DNA of 64,000 bases from Paraburkholderia sp. BL23I1N1 (GCF_003610295.1 NZ_RAPV01000001.1:434001-498000); one strand, 5' to 3'. Positions 1-8,479 are shown, counted from the stretch's first letter. Made by a program: numbers and translations. The notes: generated from the sequence alone by a model not told the origin.

Positions 1-230
1 AAAGCGTGCGTCATGGACAGGCGAAGAAGCAGGATTTCGGGGCGCGGCGACGCGCGGCAATTCAGAGTGTGTAGAAGCGTTGCGTGACGCGCGGAAAACC
101 GCCGCGCGGCGCAAAGCGCTCATTGTAGAGACATGCCGTGAGGCTGCGGTGAAAAAGCGTCGCGCGTCGCGCGCGACGGGGCCGGGCGCTAGAATGCGGC
201 ATCATCAAATGTTTCGGGACCGTACCAACC

Positions 231-893
231 ATGCGCATATTGCTAGTCGAAGACGACCGGATGATCGCCGAAGGCGTGCGCAAAGCGCTACGCGGCGAAG
301 GTTTCGCGGTCGACTGGGTGGAAGACGGCGAAGCAGCACTCAGCGCGGCGACCAGCCAACCTTACGATCTGGTGCTGCTCGATCTCGGCCTGCCCAAGCG
401 CGATGGGCTCGACGTGCTGCGCACCTTGCGCGCCAAAGGCCACGCTACGCCGGTGCTGATCCTCACCGCGCGCGACGCGGTCGCCGATCGCGTCAAAGGC
501 CTCGACGCCGGCGCCGACGATTACCTTGTCAAACCTTTCGATCTCGACGAACTCGGCGCCCGCATGCGCGCGCTAATCCGGCGCCAATCGGGGCGGAGCG
601 ATTCGACGATTCGCCACGGTAACCTGACGCTCGATCCGGCCTCACATCAGGTCACGCTCGACGGCGCGCTGGTCGCGTTGTCGGCGCGTGAATTCGCGCT
701 GCTCGAAGCCTTGATCGCACGGCCGGGCGCGGTGCTCTCGAAGAGCCAGCTCGAAGAAAAAATGTATGGCTGGGGCGAGGAGATCGGCAGCAATACCGTC
801 GAGGTCTACATTCACGCGCTGCGCAAGAAGCTCGGCGCGGATCTGATTCGCAACGTGCGCGGTCTCGGCTACATGATCGCCAAGGACGCCTGA
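231..893 (+). CDS. OmpR/PhoB-family response regulator, QseB/PmrA subclass
   Basis: DNA-binding response regulator of 220 aa, cytoplasmic, partner of the histidine kinase that starts 4 bp downstream. The receiver domain (about residues 1-112) shows the acidic pocket E7-D8-D9, phospho-acceptor D51 in LVLLDLGLP, T79 and K101. A winged-helix DNA-binding domain fills residues ~125-218. The segment YGWGEEIGSNTVEVYIHALR is typical of QseB/PmrA regulators, which bind paired CTTAA repeats with an 11-bp period. Such repeats lie in front of the degP-like gene downstream, so that gene is a likely target (inference). The ATG at 231 starts directly on the receiver fold. No CTTAA pair was seen in front of this gene, so autoregulation is not supported by the sequence. 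Confidence 0.95.
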   Translation: MRILLVEDDRMIAEGVRKALRGEGFAVDWVEDGEAALSAATSQPYDLVLLDLGLPKRDGLDVLRTLRAKGHATPVLILTARDAVADRVKGLDAGADDYLVKPFDLDELGARMRALIRRQSGRSDSTIRHGNLTLDPASHQVTLDGALVALSAREFALLEALIARPGAVLSKSQLEEKMYGWGEEIGSNTVEVYIHALRKKLGADLIRNVRGLGYMIAKDA

Positions 894-897
894 GCCG

Positions 898-2199
898 ATG
901 CGTTCGATTCGCCGTCAATTGTTGGTCTGGCTGCTGGCGCTGGTGTTGCTCGGCGTCGGCATTGCGGGTTGGCTGATCTACCGGCAGGCGCTGGCCGAAG
1001 CCAACGAACTGTTCGATTACCAGCTGGAGCAGATCGCCGCGGCATTGCCGTCGGAGCCGTTCTCGCAGGTGCTCGGTTCGCGCGACACCGGCGACGAAGG
1101 CATCGTGCTGCAAATCTGGAATCGCAACGGCGTGCTGATGTACTACTCGCGGCCGCGTGCGCCGCTCGCGCCGCGCGCCGAACTCGGTTTTTCGACCGAG
1201 CGTACGGAGCGCGGCGACTGGCGTGTGTACGGCGCGATCGTCGGCGATAACGTCGTGCAACTGGCGCAACCGGTTTCTGTGCGCAACCGGCTCGCGGCGA
1301 ATGTCGCGTTGCGAACCCTGTGGCCGTTGATCGTGCTGCTGCCGCTGCTGGGGCTGGCGGTGTGGGTGACCGTCGGGCGTGGGCTGAGGCCGTTGCGGCG
1401 CGTGACCAGCGCGCTCGACGCGCGCCACCCCGAGGCGCTCGATCCCTTGCCCGATCAGCGCCTGCCGCTCGAAGTGCAGCCGCTCGTGCGTGCGTTGAAC
1501 GGCCTGCTCGAACGGCTCGCCACTGCGCTCGATATTCAGAAAGCATTCGTCGCCGATGCCGCGCACGAATTGCGCACGCCGCTTGCCGCCGTGCAGATTC
1601 AATCGCAACTGGTGGCCCGCGCGAAAGACGACGCCGCGCGCAGCGAAGCGCTGACCGACCTGCAGGCGGGCGTCACGCGCGCCACGCGTCTTGCCGAGCA
1701 ATTGCTGGCGCTCGCACGATCGGAGCCGGACGGTCTCGCCGCCGCCAACCCGATCGATTTGCGCGAGCTGTTGCAGGACTGCGTGGTGGCGTACGCGCCG
1801 CTGGCGCAGAATCGCGGCGTCGATCTCGGCATCGAGGCGAGCGAATCTGCCACGGTGACCGGCGACGCCGACGCGCTGCGTGTGATGTTCAACAATCTCG
1901 TTGATAACGCAACCAAATACACGCCGCGCGGCGGCCGCGTCGACGTCAGTCTGCATGTCGAAGAAGGGCATCCGGTGGTGCGGATTGCCGACAGCGGGCC
2001 GGGCATCGAACCGGCGGAGCGCGAGCGCGTGTTCGATCGCTTCTACCGGGCCGGCGCCAGCGCGAACCGCGTGCGCACCGACGTGGCGGGCAGCGGTCTC
2101 GGCCTCGCGATCGTGCGCCGCATCGCTACGCAGCACCATGCGGCGGTGAAGCTCGACGAATCTCCGGCGGGTGGTTTGCAGGTCGAAGTGCGCTTCTGA
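898..2199 (+). CDS. Sensor histidine kinase (QseC/PmrB-like)
   Basis: Inner-membrane sensor kinase of 433 aa. TM1 is at about residues 8-28 and TM2 at about 140-160, enclosing a periplasmic sensor region of roughly 110 aa, followed by a linker/HAMP-like segment. The H-box HELRTPLAAVQ carries the phosphorylated histidine at about residue 223. The N-box NNLVDNATKYTPRGG and glycine boxes DSGPGIEP and GSGLGLAIV form the ATP-binding domain. It starts 4 bp after the response-regulator stop, so the two form one operon. The stimulus cannot be read from the sequence; QseC/PmrB relatives sense envelope cues. A DegP-type protease gene follows in the same orientation after a 179-bp gap. Confidence 0.94.
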   Translation: MRSIRRQLLVWLLALVLLGVGIAGWLIYRQALAEANELFDYQLEQIAAALPSEPFSQVLGSRDTGDEGIVLQIWNRNGVLMYYSRPRAPLAPRAELGFSTERTERGDWRVYGAIVGDNVVQLAQPVSVRNRLAANVALRTLWPLIVLLPLLGLAVWVTVGRGLRPLRRVTSALDARHPEALDPLPDQRLPLEVQPLVRALNGLLERLATALDIQKAFVADAAHELRTPLAAVQIQSQLVARAKDDAARSEALTDLQAGVTRATRLAEQLLALARSEPDGLAAANPIDLRELLQDCVVAYAPLAQNRGVDLGIEASESATVTGDADALRVMFNNLVDNATKYTPRGGRVDVSLHVEEGHPVVRIADSGPGIEPAERERVFDRFYRAGASANRVRTDVAGSGLGLAIVRRIATQHHAAVKLDESPAGGLQVEVRF

Positions 2200-2259
2200 A
2201 GGTGAGGTCTTCTGTTCGTAACGTGGCTCGAACGTGGTTCGAATGTGGCGTAAGCAAGG

Positions 2260-2319
2260 CTTAAACAAGCCTTAAAAACGGGTTTGACGCGATCTGGCGC
2301 TGCTTAAGACTCTTTTAAG
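2260..2319 (+). promoter_or_regulatory. Two PmrA/QseB-type direct-repeat boxes upstream of degP-like gene
   Basis: Two pairs of CTTAA-type half-sites, each with an 11-bp period, lie between the kinase stop and the protease start. The first is CTTAAACAAGCCTTAAA at 2260-2276. The second is CTTAAGACTCTTTTAAG at 2303-2319. This matches the known YTTAA(K)-N5-YTTAA(K) architecture of PmrA/QseB boxes. Binding by the regulator encoded at 231 is inferred. Confidence 0.6.
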
Positions 2320-2378
2320 CGATGCCACGTACGCTTCATCTCATTCCAGAGCCACTTTCTCCCAGTCAGGAGTACACG

Positions 2379-3896
2379 ATGAACGCGAAAACCTTGTCCC
2401 GCAGCGCTGTTGCAGTGGCTGTCGCCGTGGCGCTCTCCGCCGGCTACGTGGCGGGGCATCGCGACGTGCCCGCGCCGCAGGTGATCACGCCGGCGCAGGC
2501 CGCGATGATGCCTGCCGAAGCCGCTGCGAAAACCGGCATTCCCGATTTCTCGGGCCTCGTTGAAACCTATGGCCCCGCCGTCGTCAACATCAGCGCGAAG
2601 CATGTGGTCAAGCAGGCGGCCCTGCGCGGCAACGGCGGCAATGGCGCCATGGGCGGCAACCAGTTGCCGATCGATCCGAGCGATCCCTTCTATCAGTTCT
2701 ACAAGCACTTCTTCGGCGGCATGCCGGGCATGCAAGGCGGCGACGGCGGCGATGCGCCCGATCAGCCGAGCGCGAGCCTCGGCTCGGGGTTCATCGTCAG
2801 CAACGACGGCTACATCCTGACCAATGCGCACGTGGTGGACGGCGCGAATGTCGTCACGGTGAAGCTCACCGACAAGCGTGAATTCAGGGCGAAAGTGGTC
2901 GGCGCCGACAAGCAGTCCGACGTCGCCGTGCTGAAGATCGACGCGAGCAATCTGCCGACCGTGAAGATCGGCGATCCGCGTCAGAGCAAGGTCGGCCAAT
3001 GGGTGGTCGCGATCGGCTCGCCGTACGGTTTCGACAACACGGTGACCTCGGGCATCATCAGCGCGAAGTCGCGCTCGCTGCCGAACGAGAACTACACGCC
3101 GTTCATCCAGACCGACGTGCCGGTGAATCCGGGTAATTCGGGCGGCCCGCTGTTCAATCTGCAAGGCGAAGTGATCGGCATCAACTCGATGATCTATTCG
3201 CAGACGGGCGGCTTTCAGGGCCTTTCGTTCGCGATTCCGATCAATGAAGCGATCAAGGTCAAAGACGACCTCGTGAAGACCGGCCATGTGAGCCGCGGAC
3301 GTCTCGGCGTCGCGGTGCAGGGCATGAACCAGACGCTGGCCGACTCGTTCGGCATGCAGAAGCCGCAAGGCGCGCTCGTCAGCTCGGTCGATCCGGGCGG
3401 CCCGGCTGCCAAGGGCGGTCTGCAACCGGGCGACGTGATTCTGTCGGTGAATGGCGTGCCGGTTGGCGATTCGTCGGATCTGCCGTCGCAGGTCGCCGGT
3501 CTGGCGCCGGGCAGCCCGGCCACCGTGCAGGTATGGCGCGACAAGGCCACCAAGGACCTGAAGGTGACGATCGGTTCGTTGTCGGATGCCAAGGTGGCCT
3601 CCGACAAAGCGGATCAGCCGACCCAGTTGCAAGGCCGTCTCGGTGTGGCGGTGCGGCCGCTGACGCCGGAAGAGAAGAGCGGGGCGTCGGTGTCGCACGG
3701 TCTGCTGGTGCAGCAATCGGGCGGCGCGGCTGAAAGCGCCGGCATCCAGCCGGGCGACGTGATCCTCGCGGTCAACGGCCGGCCGGTTACGAGCGTCGAC
3801 CAGTTGAAGCAGATGATCGCCGGCGCGGGCAATAGCATCGCGTTGCTGATCCAGCGCGATAACGCGCAGATCTTCGTGCCGGTCGATCTCGGCTAA
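2379..3896 (+). CDS. degP: Do-family periplasmic serine endoprotease (DegP/MucD-like)
   Basis: Periplasmic quality-control protease of 505 aa that degrades misfolded envelope proteins. The ATG at 2379 is chosen because AGGAG lies about 7 bp upstream and the reading starts with a signal peptide (residues 1 to ~27). The trypsin-like domain carries catalytic H151 (TNAHVVDG), D181 (SDVAVLKID) and S254 (NPGNSGGPLF). Two PDZ domains follow (about 300-390 and 415-500). A Gly/Asn/Met-rich loop sits at about residues 85-125, where DegP relatives have the LA loop. It follows the two-component operon, with PmrA/QseB-type boxes in the gap and a strong terminator after its stop. DegP, DegQ and MucD cannot be told apart by eye. 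Confidence 0.93.
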   Translation: MNAKTLSRSAVAVAVAVALSAGYVAGHRDVPAPQVITPAQAAMMPAEAAAKTGIPDFSGLVETYGPAVVNISAKHVVKQAALRGNGGNGAMGGNQLPIDPSDPFYQFYKHFFGGMPGMQGGDGGDAPDQPSASLGSGFIVSNDGYILTNAHVVDGANVVTVKLTDKREFRAKVVGADKQSDVAVLKIDASNLPTVKIGDPRQSKVGQWVVAIGSPYGFDNTVTSGIISAKSRSLPNENYTPFIQTDVPVNPGNSGGPLFNLQGEVIGINSMIYSQTGGFQGLSFAIPINEAIKVKDDLVKTGHVSRGRLGVAVQGMNQTLADSFGMQKPQGALVSSVDPGGPAAKGGLQPGDVILSVNGVPVGDSSDLPSQVAGLAPGSPATVQVWRDKATKDLKVTIGSLSDAKVASDKADQPTQLQGRLGVAVRPLTPEEKSGASVSHGLLVQQSGGAAESAGIQPGDVILAVNGRPVTSVDQLKQMIAGAGNSIALLIQRDNAQIFVPVDLG

Positions 3897-3926
3897 GAGC
3901 ACATTGCACGAATCGAAGTCACGCTT

Positions 3927-3967
3927 GCCGGTCCGTGTACATACTGCCGACGGACCGGCATTTTTTT
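3927..3967 (+). terminator. Rho-independent terminator of degP-like gene
   Basis: A perfect 10-bp stem, GCCGGTCCGT (3927-3936) with ACGGACCGGC (3950-3959), has a 13-nt loop and is followed by seven T's. It lies 30 bp after the protease stop. Confidence 0.85.
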
Positions 3968-4132
3968 ACCGACTCCAAAGCCGTGAAGCCAGGCGCACTG
4001 CGCCGCGTGGCGTGGCGCAGCAGCGATTTCCAGACGGCGCAAACTGAGGCTTGGCACGCAGGTTGCGTCTGCCTTGGTCAGGGACCCATCAAGGGCCCCC
4101 GGACGGCAAGGACCTTGAGAAGGAGCGAACCG

Positions 4133-4630
4133 ATGAAAACCCAACGCAATCAGCGAACGATTGTAGCCGCCGCGGTATGCGCCGCGCTCACACTCGCTCT
4201 GGCGGGCGGCGCTTATGCGCAGCAGGCGGGCCAGGTGGCCGGCGGCACGACCACCGACAACACCAGCGCCGGCAACGCCAACGGTAGCGGTCTGCCGCAA
4301 ATCCAGCAGAAGGGCGACGTCTCGTTCGTGTCGGGCGGAGTCGGTCTCGACGAATCGACGGCGCTGCGGCACGCAGAAAGCGAGTGGCCGCTGTCGCTGC
4401 GCTTCACGGGCCCCGGCTCGGACTTTCTCGCCGACGTCCACGTGCGAATCGTCGACGCCCACAACGACGACGTGCTGAGCGCCACCTCGCGCGGGCCGTA
4501 TATGCTGGTCAAGCTGCGCCCCGGCCGCTACACCGTGCATGCGCAGTACAAGGATCACGACCAGACCAGGCCGGTGACGATCCCGGCCAAGGGCACCGCC
4601 AAGGCTGCGTTCTACTGGACTACGCAATAG
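4133..4630 (+). CDS. Small secreted protein with carboxypeptidase-regulatory-like fold
   Basis: Predicted exported protein of 165 aa, function unknown. The ATG at 4133 follows GAGAAGGAG and opens a classic signal peptide (MKTQRNQRTIVAAA... to about residue 33, ending GGAYAQQ). After a Gly/Asn/Thr-rich linker (about 35-60) comes a beta-rich domain. Its end, LVKLRPGRYTVHAQYKDHD, resembles the 'L.PG.Y.V.A.' strand pattern of carboxypeptidase regulatory-like or transthyretin-like sandwiches. Stand-alone gene with a terminator on either side. The same chemistry cannot be assumed for such domains, so only the periplasmic location and fold are suggested. Confidence 0.75.
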   Translation: MKTQRNQRTIVAAAVCAALTLALAGGAYAQQAGQVAGGTTTDNTSAGNANGSGLPQIQQKGDVSFVSGGVGLDESTALRHAESEWPLSLRFTGPGSDFLADVHVRIVDAHNDDVLSATSRGPYMLVKLRPGRYTVHAQYKDHDQTRPVTIPAKGTAKAAFYWTTQ

Positions 4631-4728
4631 GCAACAAGCAGGCGTCCCGCCTTCCTGAGCGTCGCCGGACGAGACGCCCGGCCGCAATCAGGAAGGCCGC
4701 GCATTTGGCTGGAGTTTGGCCGATAATG

Positions 4729-4753
4729 AAGCCACGGGTACCCCCGTGGCTTT
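4729..4753 (+). terminator. Probable terminator hairpin after the secreted-protein gene
   Basis: Stem AAGCCACGGG (4729-4738) pairs with CCCGTGGCTT (4743-4752) around a 4-nt loop. Only a short T run follows, so termination strength is uncertain. Confidence 0.5.
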
Positions 4754-4802
4754 ACTATCTGGACGACTGCACACGCGTTGCACACCACCCCGGAGCCGAG
4801 AC

Positions 4803-5195
4803 ATGAGCGATGCCTTGACACCCCACGGAAACCCCGGCACGAGCACGGGCGGGCATACCATCGCGATCAGCGGCAACAATCACCGGGTGCGTGTGATTCA
4901 TGGCGGCGTGACCATGGCCGACACCCAGGCGGGCCTCACGCTCGCGGAAACCGGTCTGGCGGACGTGTTCTACTTCCCTCGCGGCGACGTCAACATGGCG
5001 CGCCTCGAACGCTCGACACATACTTCGCACTGCCCGTTCAAGGGCGAGGCGTCCTACTTCCATTTGCGCACCGAAGACGGTCTGATCGAAAACGCCGCAT
5101 GGAGCTATGAGACGCCGCTTGAGCCGGTGGCACGTTTAAAAGGGTATCTCGCGTTTTACGCTTCACGCGTCGACCGCATCGATCAAACATCCTGA
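4803..5195 (+). CDS. DUF427 family protein
   Basis: Cytoplasmic protein of 130 aa in the DUF427 family, whose biochemical role is not settled. Family-typical segments are GGVTMADTQAG near residue 36, the Pro-Arg/Asp segment FYFPRGDVNMARL, HCPFKGEASYFHL and the closing WSYETP...GYLAFYASRV. The ATG at 4803 was preferred over an upstream in-frame start because the conserved fold begins shortly after it and GAG lies just upstream. The next gene (CoxG-like) starts 32 bp downstream on the same strand and may be cotranscribed. Confidence 0.85.
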   Translation: MSDALTPHGNPGTSTGGHTIAISGNNHRVRVIHGGVTMADTQAGLTLAETGLADVFYFPRGDVNMARLERSTHTSHCPFKGEASYFHLRTEDGLIENAAWSYETPLEPVARLKGYLAFYASRVDRIDQTS

Positions 5196-5227
5196 TCGGC
5201 GGTTGCGCGGTTATCGGGGAGGCTGCG

Positions 5228-5977
5228 ATGGAACTGAACGACGCGTTACGGATCCCGCTTGCACCGTCCGACGTATGGGACGCGTTGCAGGACCTCGCCT
5301 TGTTGCGTGCAAGCCTCGACAACTGCGAGTCGTTCACGCGGCTTGGCCAAGGCGAATTTGCGCTCACCATGACTGTGCCGCTCGGGCCGTTGCGCGCGCG
5401 TTACGAAGCGCGCGCCCACGTTGCCGGCCAGGATTCCGGACCGGCGGACGCGCAGCGCCGCACCATCAATTTCAAGGCGCGAGCCGAGGGCATTGGCTCG
5501 TTGCGCGGACAGATCGAAGTGCGATTGCGCGCGGACGACGGCTCGCATGGCGTCGGCCGGGAGCGGGGCACGCGGATCGATTACACGATCTGGGCGACCT
5601 CGTCCGGGCCGCTTGCCGAACTGCCTACGCGCCAGCTCGAAAACGCGCTGCATCAACTGGCCGACGATTTTTTCGACGAGTTCGGCGCGGTCGTTCGTGC
5701 CAAGCATGGGCAAGGGCCGAACCGTGCACGCGGGTCGGCGGCGCGCCGGCAGCACGTGTTTCTGCGGCCGATCACGCTCGGCGGCATGGCCCGACGCATC
5801 CGCACGGATCATGGCAACGCGCTGACCGGGCGGGCAGCGAGCGCGTCACACGGGGCGTCGCACGGCGTCTCGCATCACCAGCCCAGTCCGCATGTGGTCC
5901 CGAACTGGGCGTGGGCGGCGATGATCTTTCTGGTGGCGCTGCTGTTATATGTGGCGCGTTGGCTTAGCGAACACTGA
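5228..5977 (+). CDS. CoxG-like SRPBCC-domain protein with C-terminal membrane anchor
   Basis: Protein of 249 aa. Residues 1 to ~150 match the CO dehydrogenase subunit G/SRPBCC helix-grip fold (start LRIPLAPSDVWDALQD, middle FTRLGQGEFALTMTVPLGPL). A basic and Ser/His-rich linker follows, then one C-terminal transmembrane helix (about 225-245, NWAWAAMIFLVALLLYVARW). In carboxydotrophs CoxG is thought to recruit CO dehydrogenase to the membrane, and this layout fits a membrane-tethered ligand- or partner-binding protein. No coxMSL genes are nearby, so the partner is unknown. RBS GGGAGG lies 5 bp upstream of the ATG. Confidence 0.8.
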   Translation: MELNDALRIPLAPSDVWDALQDLALLRASLDNCESFTRLGQGEFALTMTVPLGPLRARYEARAHVAGQDSGPADAQRRTINFKARAEGIGSLRGQIEVRLRADDGSHGVGRERGTRIDYTIWATSSGPLAELPTRQLENALHQLADDFFDEFGAVVRAKHGQGPNRARGSAARRQHVFLRPITLGGMARRIRTDHGNALTGRAASASHGASHGVSHHQPSPHVVPNWAWAAMIFLVALLLYVARWLSEH

Positions 5978-5992
5978 ACCCCTCACGACCGC

Positions 5993-6988
5993 TCACACGC
6001 CGCGAAATTCCCGTCGCCACGCGGACGGCGAGGTGCGGAACGCCTCCGCGAAATGTTGCCGGAGCGAGGCGGTCGAGCCGAAACCCGCAATTCCCGCGAT
6101 CGCTTCCACGGACTCATCCGTGCTTTCCAGCAGGTGCTGCGCGCGGGCGAGCCGCTGCGCCAGCAGCCACGCGCCGACCGTCGTGCCGGTGGCGAGCCGG
6201 AAGCGTCGCGTGAACGTGCGGCGGCTCATCAAGGCGCGCCCGGCGAGCGTGTCGAGCGTATGCGGCGCATCGAGATTGCCGCTCACCCAATCGAGCAGAC
6301 CTGACAGGCGATCGCCGCGCACATTCGGCGGCACCGGCTGCTGAATGAATTGGGCCTGGCCGCCCTGCCGATGCGGGGACACCACCAGCCGCCGCGCGAC
6401 GTAGTTTGCCGCTTGCGAGCCGCATATCTTGCGCAGCACGTGCAGACAGCAGTCGAGGCCGGCGGCGGTGCCGGCCGAAGTCACCACGTTGCCGTCGTCG
6501 ACATAGAGCACATCGGGATCGAGCCGCACGCATGGATAGCGGCGTGCGAAGTCGTCCGCCCAAGCCCAATGGGTGGAGGCCGGCCGGTCGTCGAGGATGC
6601 CGGCGGCGGCCAGCACGAACGCGCCCAGACACAGCCCGACCAGTTGGGCGCCGCGTGCATGGGCGGCGCGCAGTGCGTCGAGCAGCGCCGCGGGCGGCGT
6701 CTCGTTCGGGTCGCGCCAGCTCGGCACGATGATCGTATCCGCGTCGGCGAGCGCTTCCAGCCCATGCGTGACGGCGATCGAGAAACCGGCGGTGGTGGTC
6801 AGCGCGCCGGTTTCGGCAGCACAGACGCGAAACTCGAACTCGGGTAAGCCGCCGCCGCTGCGGTCCTCGCCGAACACCACGCAAGGCACCGAAAGATGGA
6901 ACGGGCTGATGCAATCGAACGCGATGACCGCGACGACGTGGCGGGGCGCGTCGTCGCGCGCGGCGATGGGGGAGATGGGTGTAGCCAT
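5993..6988 (-). CDS. GlxA-type AraC-family transcriptional regulator (DJ-1/PfpI sensor domain)
   Basis: Regulator of 331 aa. The N-terminal half is a DJ-1/PfpI (amidotransferase-like) domain with the nucleophile-elbow region GLCLGAFVLAAAGILD and DRPASTHW. The C-terminal half is an AraC DNA-binding domain with MSRRTFTRRFRLATGTT and EAIAGIAGFGSTASLRQHF. The start at 6988 has AAGG about 12 bp upstream; a longer in-frame start at 7045 has less support. It is divergent from the isochorismatase-family gene at 7168, with 179 bp between them, and probably controls it (inference from layout). Confidence 0.9.
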   Translation of the reverse strand: MATPISPIAARDDAPRHVVAVIAFDCISPFHLSVPCVVFGEDRSGGGLPEFEFRVCAAETGALTTTAGFSIAVTHGLEALADADTIIVPSWRDPNETPPAALLDALRAAHARGAQLVGLCLGAFVLAAAGILDDRPASTHWAWADDFARRYPCVRLDPDVLYVDDGNVVTSAGTAAGLDCCLHVLRKICGSQAANYVARRLVVSPHRQGGQAQFIQQPVPPNVRGDRLSGLLDWVSGNLDAPHTLDTLAGRALMSRRTFTRRFRLATGTTVGAWLLAQRLARAQHLLESTDESVEAIAGIAGFGSTASLRQHFAEAFRTSPSAWRREFRGV

Positions 6989-7167
6989 GGCTTGCGGTCG
7001 CCTTGGAAAATTCAACGATGGCCCGATTCTAGCGAATCTTGTCATTCGGGTCGCTATCGGGAAAGCGGCAGCGGGCCAACAATGCAGTCATCGCCGCTGC
7101 CTGCTGAACGCCCATCCCGGGCCACGCAGCGCGAGCCTCAACTGCTCAACCGACAAGGAGTCTTGCC

Positions 7168-7800
7168 ATGACCGCACCACGCCGCGCGCTGATCGTCATC
7201 GATGTGCAGAACGAATACGTCACCGGCGATCTGCCGATCGAATATCCGGATGTCCAAACCTCGCTCGCCAACATCGGCCGGGCGATGGATGCGGCCCATG
7301 CCGCCGGCGTGCCGGTAGTGGTCGTGCAGAACTTCTCGCCGGCCACCTCGCCGTTATTTGCGCGTGGCAGCGTGGGCGCTGAGTTGCATCCGGTGGTGGG
7401 CTCGCGCGCTCACGATCGCCTTCTGGAGAAAACGCTGCCGAGCGCGTTTACCGAGACCGATCTGGCCGAGTGGCTCGCCGCGCAGCAGATCGACACGTTG
7501 ACGGTGGTCGGCTACATGACCCATAACTGCGACGCGTCGACCATCAACCACGCGGTCCACCTGGGTCTTACCGTCGAATTCCTGCACGACGCGACGGGTT
7601 CGGTGCCCTACGAGAACAGCGCGGGTTTTGCGAGCGCGGAGGACATTCACCGGGTATTCAGCGTGGTGTTGCAGTCGCGCTTCGCGGCCGTGGTGAGCAC
7701 GGACCAATGGATTGCGGCGGTGAAGGGCGGCGTGCCGCTCGAACGCGGCAACATCTACGCGTCGAACCAGAAGGCACGGGCGAGCCAGGCGGCTGCATAA
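7168..7800 (+). CDS. Isochorismatase-family cysteine hydrolase
   Basis: Cytoplasmic cysteine hydrolase of 210 aa. The expected triad is visible: Asp in LIVIDVQNEY (near residue 12), Lys in LEKTLPSAF (near 92) and the nucleophilic Cys in GYMTHNCDAST (near 117). Relatives hydrolyse amides and carbamoyl groups (nicotinamide, N-carbamoyl compounds, ureidoacrylate); the substrate here cannot be named. RBS AAGGAG lies 8 bp upstream. The divergent GlxA-type regulator suggests substrate-induced expression, perhaps in scavenging a nitrogen compound. Confidence 0.88.
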   Translation: MTAPRRALIVIDVQNEYVTGDLPIEYPDVQTSLANIGRAMDAAHAAGVPVVVVQNFSPATSPLFARGSVGAELHPVVGSRAHDRLLEKTLPSAFTETDLAEWLAAQQIDTLTVVGYMTHNCDASTINHAVHLGLTVEFLHDATGSVPYENSAGFASAEDIHRVFSVVLQSRFAAVVSTDQWIAAVKGGVPLERGNIYASNQKARASQAAA

Positions 7801-7822
7801 GGACGCATAAAACCTCAGTTCG

Positions 7823-7844
7823 GGCCGGCTGTCAGCCGGCCGTC
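7823..7844 (+). terminator. Hairpin between convergent hydrolase and tetR genes
   Basis: GGCCGGC (7823-7829) pairs with GCCGGCC (7835-7841) around TGTCA, followed by a weak T tract. It overlaps the 3' end of the TetR gene on the other strand. Confidence 0.4.
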
Positions 7845-8479
7845 TTTCCCTTGCGCAACGCAGGACTCAGCAGCAGCGCATCGAATATCCCCGCGACCAT
7901 CTGCTCCGCATGCTTGCCGAAATCGGTCGCCTCCGGCAAAAACAGCATGTCGCGCAGCGAGCCGCTGATGAACGCATGCACCATCGCCGCCGCGATCCCG
8001 GTATTGAGATCGGCCGGCAGTTGTCCTTTGGCGATCGCATTGCGCAGAGCGCCTTCGACCTTCTTCAGCCCATCGCGCATATTGGTCTGGTAGCGGACCA
8101 TCACCGGCCCCATCTCTTCGACCAGCTCGCACTTCAGAAAGAGAATGTCGAACACCCGCCGACGGCGCGGGTCGTTGGCGGTGTCGCGCAGGCAGACCGT
8201 GCAGACTTCTATCAGGCGCCCGAGCGGGTCGGGTTCATTGGGGTCTTGCAAGGAGGCCTTGAGTTCGTCCAGCGGCAGCAGCACGCGGTCGAACATTTCG
8301 GTAAACAGATCGCTTTTGTGCGCGAAGTGCCAATAGATGGCGCCACGCGTGACGCCGGCTGCCTGCGCGATGTCGGCGAGCGACGTGCGCGATACGCCTT
8401 TCTCGAAGAAAACCCTTTCGGCCGCGTCGAGAATGCTGTTGCGCGTCTCCTGCGCCTCTTCTTTGGTTCTTCTGACCAT
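7832..8479 (-). CDS. bpeR: TetR/AcrR-family repressor of the RND pump (BpeR-like)
   Basis: Repressor of 215 aa. The N-terminal TetR helix-turn-helix (about 10-57) shows ILDAAERVFFEKGVSRTSL and AAGVTRGAIYWHFAHK, the AcrR/TtgR/MtrR signature. The C-terminal domain has the TetR_C_2-like pattern DILFLKCELVEEMGPV. It is divergent from an RND efflux operon, the usual arrangement for a local repressor that lets go on binding hydrophobic drugs. A palindromic operator candidate lies in the shared 430-bp intergenic region. Named after the Burkholderia BpeR protein by similarity and context; orthology was not tested. Confidence 0.88.
   Translation of the reverse strand: MVRRTKEEAQETRNSILDAAERVFFEKGVSRTSLADIAQAAGVTRGAIYWHFAHKSDLFTEMFDRVLLPLDELKASLQDPNEPDPLGRLIEVCTVCLRDTANDPRRRRVFDILFLKCELVEEMGPVMVRYQTNMRDGLKKVEGALRNAIAKGQLPADLNTGIAAAMVHAFISGSLRDMLFLPEATDFGKHAEQMVAGIFDALLLSPALRKGKTAG

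Noticed and set aside
1..230. Possible gene fragments in the first 230 bp, e.g. a minus-strand ATG near 14 and a 73-codon minus-strand frame
   Set aside because: Too little sequence and no motif or RBS; only a weak TAGAAT -10-like element near 190 could belong to the response-regulator promoter.
652..2268. A 538-codon minus-strand frame opposite the sensor kinase
   Set aside because: Arg/His/Gln-rich composition with no motif; it mirrors the kinase codon bias.
2304..3902. A 532-codon minus-strand frame opposite the protease
   Set aside because: Antisense to a gene with an intact catalytic triad; the composition is typical of a GC-bias shadow.
5203..5967. 254-codon plus-strand frame overlapping the CoxG-like gene
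   Set aside because: Arg/Ala-rich and out of frame with the conserved SRPBCC reading.
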